Shown here one piece after another: positions 35,221 through 47,500 of a stretch of DNA of 47,500 nucleotides. The translations under genes were made by a program, and so were the position numbers. Position 1 is the first letter of the stretch. Each line of letters begins with the position of its first letter. Source of the stretch: Botryococcus braunii (taxonomy: Eukaryota > Chlorophyta > Trebouxiophyceae). The DNA is taken from the NCBI GenBank assembly GCA_002005505.1, contig KV908438.1, positions 339,726-387,225 on the forward strand. Reading direction: 5' to 3'. The notes under the pieces were generated by a model. The model was not told the DNA's origin and did no database searches. It saw only the letters and a list, made by a program, of their open reading frames with translations.

Positions 35221-36039
35221 TATAAGTGGGAATGGTATTGCTCTTATGGATGTGGTCCTGAAAAGGAGTCGGGGCCAAGTTCGGTAGTTTGTATGATTGG
35301 GAGAACTCCTGCAACTTGAAGAAGATGTTCCTGACGATTTTGTTGGTGTTCGATCCCAAAACTGCTCGAAAACCCGACCGTGTGTACAACTGACTGTTGG
35401 GAGCAGTGTGGCTTAGTTTCTTTACTGCAGAATCATACCGGGTATGTCCTTATTCTCTCTTTAGAAGTAGCACCGTGTATCTTCGTTTCTTATTCTGTTT
35501 TTCTCGTATCGTTTAGTGTACGATCCTTGTTCAATTCCCATTTCTGGGGTCGTTCTCCCCCCCCCCACCCCCCCCCCCCCCGGGCTTTTTAATTTTACCT
35601 TCCTTTTCCCACTTAATATCTACTGCAAACTGCGGTCAGGAAACCCCCCCCCCCCCGCGCGTGCACCGGGGGCCTTATCCGTTCAGTTTGCACTGCAGGA
35701 CTGGGTCAAAGAAAAAGGCCGGAGTGGCTTAAAATAGAAGGCAGGACTGGGTCAAAGATAAAGCGTGTGTAGGAAGTAGCACACACGGGAAAATGGTTGA
35801 GTTGGAAAGTGAAGCAGCGTCCAGAACTTTGGGGGTTCACAGTTGAGGGTGACGGACGCCTGTAGCGCAGTTTGACGTGGTGGTCAACCGCGGCGCCACA
35901 TTTCAGTTGCGCGGCCACCAGGCGCGTGATGAGGAGAACACACAGTAAACGCGTGTGTGTATGTGCCTTCCAAGCACGAGCAAACACAGGGTCGGGCGGG
36001 TGGTGTCGTGCATGTGCCTGCAAGCAAGTCCTGTTACCG

Positions 36040-36090
36040 GCATGCACGATTTATGGTGTGCGGTTAGGATAGGCTTCACGCTTTATTCTA
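36040..36090 (+). repeat. Short dispersed repeat, copy F
   Basis: GCATGCACGATTTATGGTGT, then GCGGTTAGGATAGGCTTCAC. Confidence 0.8.
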
Positions 36091-36116
36091 AGTCATGTTT
36101 CAACAGTCGTAGCTGC

Positions 36117-36190
36117 CCATGGCTCCTGGCTTCCGCGTACCAGCATGTAGGATATGTGGGGTTGCGGCTAGGATATGCGTCACTTTTATG
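36117..36190 (+). repeat. Short dispersed repeat, long form, copy G
   Basis: CTCCTGGCTTCCGCGTACCA, then GCGGCTAGGATATGCGTCAC. It lies only 27 bp after copy F in the same orientation. Confidence 0.8.
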
Positions 36191-36501
36191 TTTAAGCAGG
36201 AGCAGACACAGGGTGGGCGGGTGGGCTGGCCTGGTGCATACGTCAGGTTTTCGCCATCAGAGGAACTGCCGTGCGGCTTCGCTCATGCTGAAGGCCACAC
36301 GCGCAAGCCTGTCGCCCTACAGAGCCTTGTCGCACTCCTTGTGTCATGAGGAAGGAAAAAAGGAATACTACATCCACCTGTGGCCTGGTTTTAAACCGTG
36401 GCAAGGCGTCTACGCCACGATTATCCAGCCTTTATACAGTTTACCAGAAGAAGAGGTTTGACCGACGATCTCAGACTCGAATCCAGTCGAATGTCTCGTG
36501 G

Positions 36502-36628
36502 CATTGGGAACTCCCGCGAGGTCGAATTTGTATGGATTTCCAGCGCGACTTTCTTGTTTTTAGAGCCGGGACAGTCCCGATCGTGGCAGATTTCGGGCTG
36601 AAATGTGATCTCGTGGGAGTTCCCAGTG
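36502..36628. repeat. Foldback element with 28-bp arms
   Basis: 36502-36529 and 36601-36628 are inverted copies with about five mismatches. The shared phrase is GGGAACTCCC on the left and GGGAGTTCCC on the right. The 71-bp loop contains TCCCGATCGTGGCAGATTTC, related to sequences at about 34200-34245 (reverse) and 38655-38705. Confidence 0.7.
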
Positions 36629-37527
36629 GCATGTGAAGGGGCATCCCCCTGACAGAAATGGTCTGTTTGAATTGTTCTGCAACCTATGTATGGCCCTGGC
36701 AAGGACAGTTGTAATTGAAAGGTGGACAGTTGTACATGCCAGGTGGACATGGGCAAAGCCCACGCCAGCAGTTCCCTCCGTGCATTCTGTGGTGACCCAC
36801 GTGTCGGGTCGGTCGTAGATATGAAATATCTGTTCCAGAGAAGGAAGAGGGCTTTTGAGCGATGCGAGTCGAGCGGGCCTTCACCTACATGCGCAGAGGT
36901 TCGAAGTCCAAGGCGTGCAGTAACAAGCCGTAATTTCTTTCTAAGTTTTCATGGGCGACACGTTCATGCCTCAAGGGTGCGGGCCCCTGGGAACCAGAAC
37001 GCCTTCCCTTCATCGACTATGAGCGCAAAGGCACGCCAATCAGGCTCGAGTTTGTCCTTTCAGAGTATGTCCGTTCAGAGTCGCGTTCTGCCTACAAAAG
37101 CGTTTCTGGTACAGAAGGCGGCATCCGATAGATCACGTGTTTTACCAACATGGTGAAGGCCACAATAACAGAAAATCCGCATTCGGCGCTCGAAATGATT
37201 ATTCGCGGTGTTCGCAGTATTTAAAACGCGCACTGGATAATCATACGAGCAATATTCCAGCGTGCTCGGAATAGCGCGAGCCCTAATGCGGATGCCTTCT
37301 AACAGCGGTTGGGGGTCATGTCCCAATATGCCCACAACCCAAAACCAACACTGTTACGGTGGCTCTCCTCTTGTTGAGGGAGCTCCCACTGCGAGGGTAT
37401 TTGAGCAACCTAGCCAAGTACAATTCCAAAGACCCCCTGGGAGGATTGCACAAGAAAGAAAAGGTCAAATATTGAGGAGCGTGTGCATTCCCACGTTCTG
37501 TGTTCCGATCCACGTCCGATGGGGTTG

Positions 37528-37586
37528 CTTAGAATAAAGAGTGAAGACTATCCTAACCGCACACCATAAATCTTGCATGCGGGTAC
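37528..37586 (-). repeat. Short dispersed repeat, copy H (reverse)
   Basis: GAAGACTATCCTAACCGCAC, then CATAAATCTTGCATGCGGGT, the complement of copy F. Confidence 0.8.
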
Positions 37587-38132
37587 GTGGAATCGATGGG
37601 GCTACCTGTTGGAAGACCGAGATGACGGCCATAACAGCAGAGGTTGCGGGGCCCTGGCCCAATATGGCCTGCAGCCCCGCAAGCATCACTTTTGTGGTGG
37701 CCTTTTTTTCGACGGGCTCACCCATGCTTACCGACCCGCTCTCCTAAACCACCCCGATTATGATATCTCGGTGCTTCATTCGTGCTGCAGCTCGCTGAAA
37801 GTTGTGAGGTTGCAGCGTTTGGTCCGCCCTGCATGCTTCATCATCAGCCCTGGGACCCCTGGCATTGAAAATGTTATCGGGACGAGAAAGTCTAAAGATT
37901 ATCGGGACGAGGAAAAAAAAGCACACACATAAAAAACATGCAAATGGAATAGCCGATGGCTGGGAGAGGAGGGGTACAAGGCTTCCACGTCAGGACATCT
38001 GTCAGGAGCATGGGGACATAGCCACGTACTAACGCTAAGGAATGGGAAAGCACGGAAATAGGTCCACAGGCATGGGACGCAGGGATAGAGAGCGCCACTG
38101 CTGTCTAGATAAGAGGTCGAAGGATACCATAG

Positions 38133-38175
38133 CAATTAGAATTAAGAGTGAAGCCTGTCCCAACCGCACACCATG
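38133..38175 (-). repeat. Short dispersed repeat, copy I (reverse)
   Basis: TTAAGAGTGAAGCCTGTCCC followed by AACCGCACACCAT. Confidence 0.75.
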
Positions 38176-38699
38176 GTCCCGATGGCACACCGCAAGTGGT
38201 GCTACCACTGGGTTGGTGTGGAGGCATGGTAACGAGGTTGAAATTTTCCGCTGCACTTGGTCAATAGCCCATTCGAGGCGTTTGGTACTGAGTATGATGT
38301 GCCAAAAGCACGGTGACCTGGGTACCATGGGAAGGTTTGGTTAGGAACTTTGGCCTCCTTCTTGTTCACGTGCCTATGCGCCCTCCCATGTGGATGCGCA
38401 CTGTATCTAAGCGTGGAACTGTGATTCAAAGGGATAGTGTTCCATGAGCAAACAGAAGCGCGCGTTCAACGGGGTCCACATGCAAAACATTGCCGTGCTG
38501 GTGCATGCGAACAAAATCATAGAAACGCACTGCCTGGCCCTGGTGCCCCCCCTCGGGGGGGGGGGGGGGAGGCATCAGAACAAGCTACTGGGAAACTGGA
38601 AAATTCCACCGGCCCTTGAACTTCTGTGTTTAATTTTCATACATTCTTCTCCTTTCGAGCCAGGGTAACTCCCGGGTGTGGCAAAATTTCCGATTGGAA

Positions 38700-38776
38700 T
38701 GTGACCTTCTCCTCCTCCTCCTCCTCATCTCCCTCCTCCTCCTCCTCCTCCTCCTCCTCCTCCTCCTCCTCCTCCT
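38700..38776 (+). repeat. (TCC)n trinucleotide repeat
   Basis: CTC/TCC repeats with a few interruptions. Similar shorter tracts lie at about 40279-40318 and 40398-40437. Confidence 0.9.
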
Positions 38777-39260
38777 TGGATTTGGAGTTGGCAGTGACCT
38801 GAGTGAACAGAGACACAGATAGGCTTATGTTATATAGTTCAAAGCTACGGTGACCACGGGACGCATAGGAAGTGATGGGTCGTGGGTGCCTGAGGCAGCA
38901 CGCACGGACGCTCCCACGGCCGTCTAGGCATAGGAGGCCCCGGATTTACCCACTGTTAGTGCCCAGGACTGAACCAGTGGGTGAAGCACACGCTCAGCCT
39001 GTTGTTATGTAGCACCGTTACATAGGAATAGGGTGAGCGGGTGTGCTTCAACCTGCCCACACAGGAGACAATGGTTTGCAGTTGTGATACGCTTCACTCC
39101 TCATTGAATTAATGCGTGTAGAACCTGCCCCACGCCTTGCATCTGGAAAACAAGCGAGCGCTAATGTGGACGCCTCTCTGTGGGGCCGGCGAAGCAGGGC
39201 GCTAAAGAAACTTCAAGGGCGCTCTCCCCCCTGGCTGGCGCTGTACCGTCTGCTCTGCAG

Positions 39261-47183
<7,923 letters not shown>

Positions 47184-47214
47184 GGGTCCAACCTTCCTTC
47201 GTGGTCGTTGGAGG

Positions 47215-47342
47215 ACGGGTGGGCAGAGGGCGGGGCCCTTGGGGGGTGGGTGAGCGGAGGGCGGGGCCGTTGGCGGGCGGGGGAGCGAGTGCGGGGTTGT
47301 TTGGGGGTGGGTGAGCGGAGGGCGGAATTGTTGGCGGGCGGC
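47215..47342 (+). repeat. G-rich minisatellite
   Basis: GGTGGGTGAGCGGAGGGCGG occurs at about 47244 and 47306, with two weaker half-units between and before them (period about 31 bp). Confidence 0.8.
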
Positions 47343-47348
47343 ACTGTC

Positions 47349-47500
<152 letters not shown>

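Larger units (their letters stand above)
31651..39260. other. Gene-poor block rich in small repeats
   Basis: No exon with two supported boundaries. It holds the tandem repeats at 33048-33130, 33182-33372 and 33554-33653, a foldback at 36502-36628, at least seven dispersed-repeat copies, poly-C runs near 35556-35581 and 35644-35656, a poly-G run near 38556 and a TCC tract at 38700-38776. A possible coding phrase lies at 38444-38560 (SKQKRAFNGVHMQNIAVLVH). If the Ser/Pro-rich exons on either side belong to one gene, this is a 7.6-kb intron. Confidence 0.4.

Overview
This is a nuclear window from a repeat-rich, intron-rich eukaryote, most likely a green alga or another member of the green lineage. 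The evidence is intron-split genes with GT-AG boundaries in matching phase, a CNX3/MoaC gene with a plant-like N-terminal extension, a Ty1/copia element whose primer site fits a eukaryotic initiator-Met tRNA, CCCTAAA-type heptamers, and many long (CT)n, (GT)n and homopolymer tracts. The species cannot be fixed from the sequence alone. All exon models are read by eye from splice signals, phase and protein similarity.

Region by region. 1-841 (minus) holds the first exons of a fatty acyl-CoA reductase. It is divergent from a complete three-exon CNX3 (molybdenum cofactor synthesis) gene at 1420-2827 (plus). 4841-5774 is an unrecognised plus-strand gene with a tandemly duplicated exon. 6687-7131 is a frameshifted remnant of the C-terminal end of a non-LTR reverse transcriptase polyprotein, between two CT microsatellites.

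8642-15965 is an essentially intact Ty1/copia retrotransposon: 728-bp LTRs differing at one base, a half-tRNA-type initiator-Met primer site, an extra upstream ORF in frame with gag-pol but separated by one TGA, and a 1747-residue Gag-PR-IN-RT-RNaseH ORF. Each LTR carries an internal 147-bp direct repeat with a 328-bp period. A second, sequence-divergent candidate solo LTR at 19901-20590 has the same architecture and exactly the same 328-bp period. This is the most interesting signal in the window. Between the two lie remnants of an unrelated gag-like element on the minus strand (16031-17467 and 19424-19532).

20.6-29 kb is mostly degenerate sequence with scattered plausible plus-strand exons, several minisatellites (55 bp, 42 bp) and a self-complementary GT/CA/GA compound microsatellite. 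29.6-31.7 kb and 39.3-47.2 kb carry long GC-rich exons encoding Ser/Pro/Gly-rich, apparently disordered proteins. In the second locus most of the exon phases I could test agree. Their introns contain the microsatellites, often as an extreme polypyrimidine tract just before the 3' splice site. 31.7-39.2 kb is gene-poor and holds tandem repeats, a foldback element and many copies of a short dispersed repeat found in both orientations.
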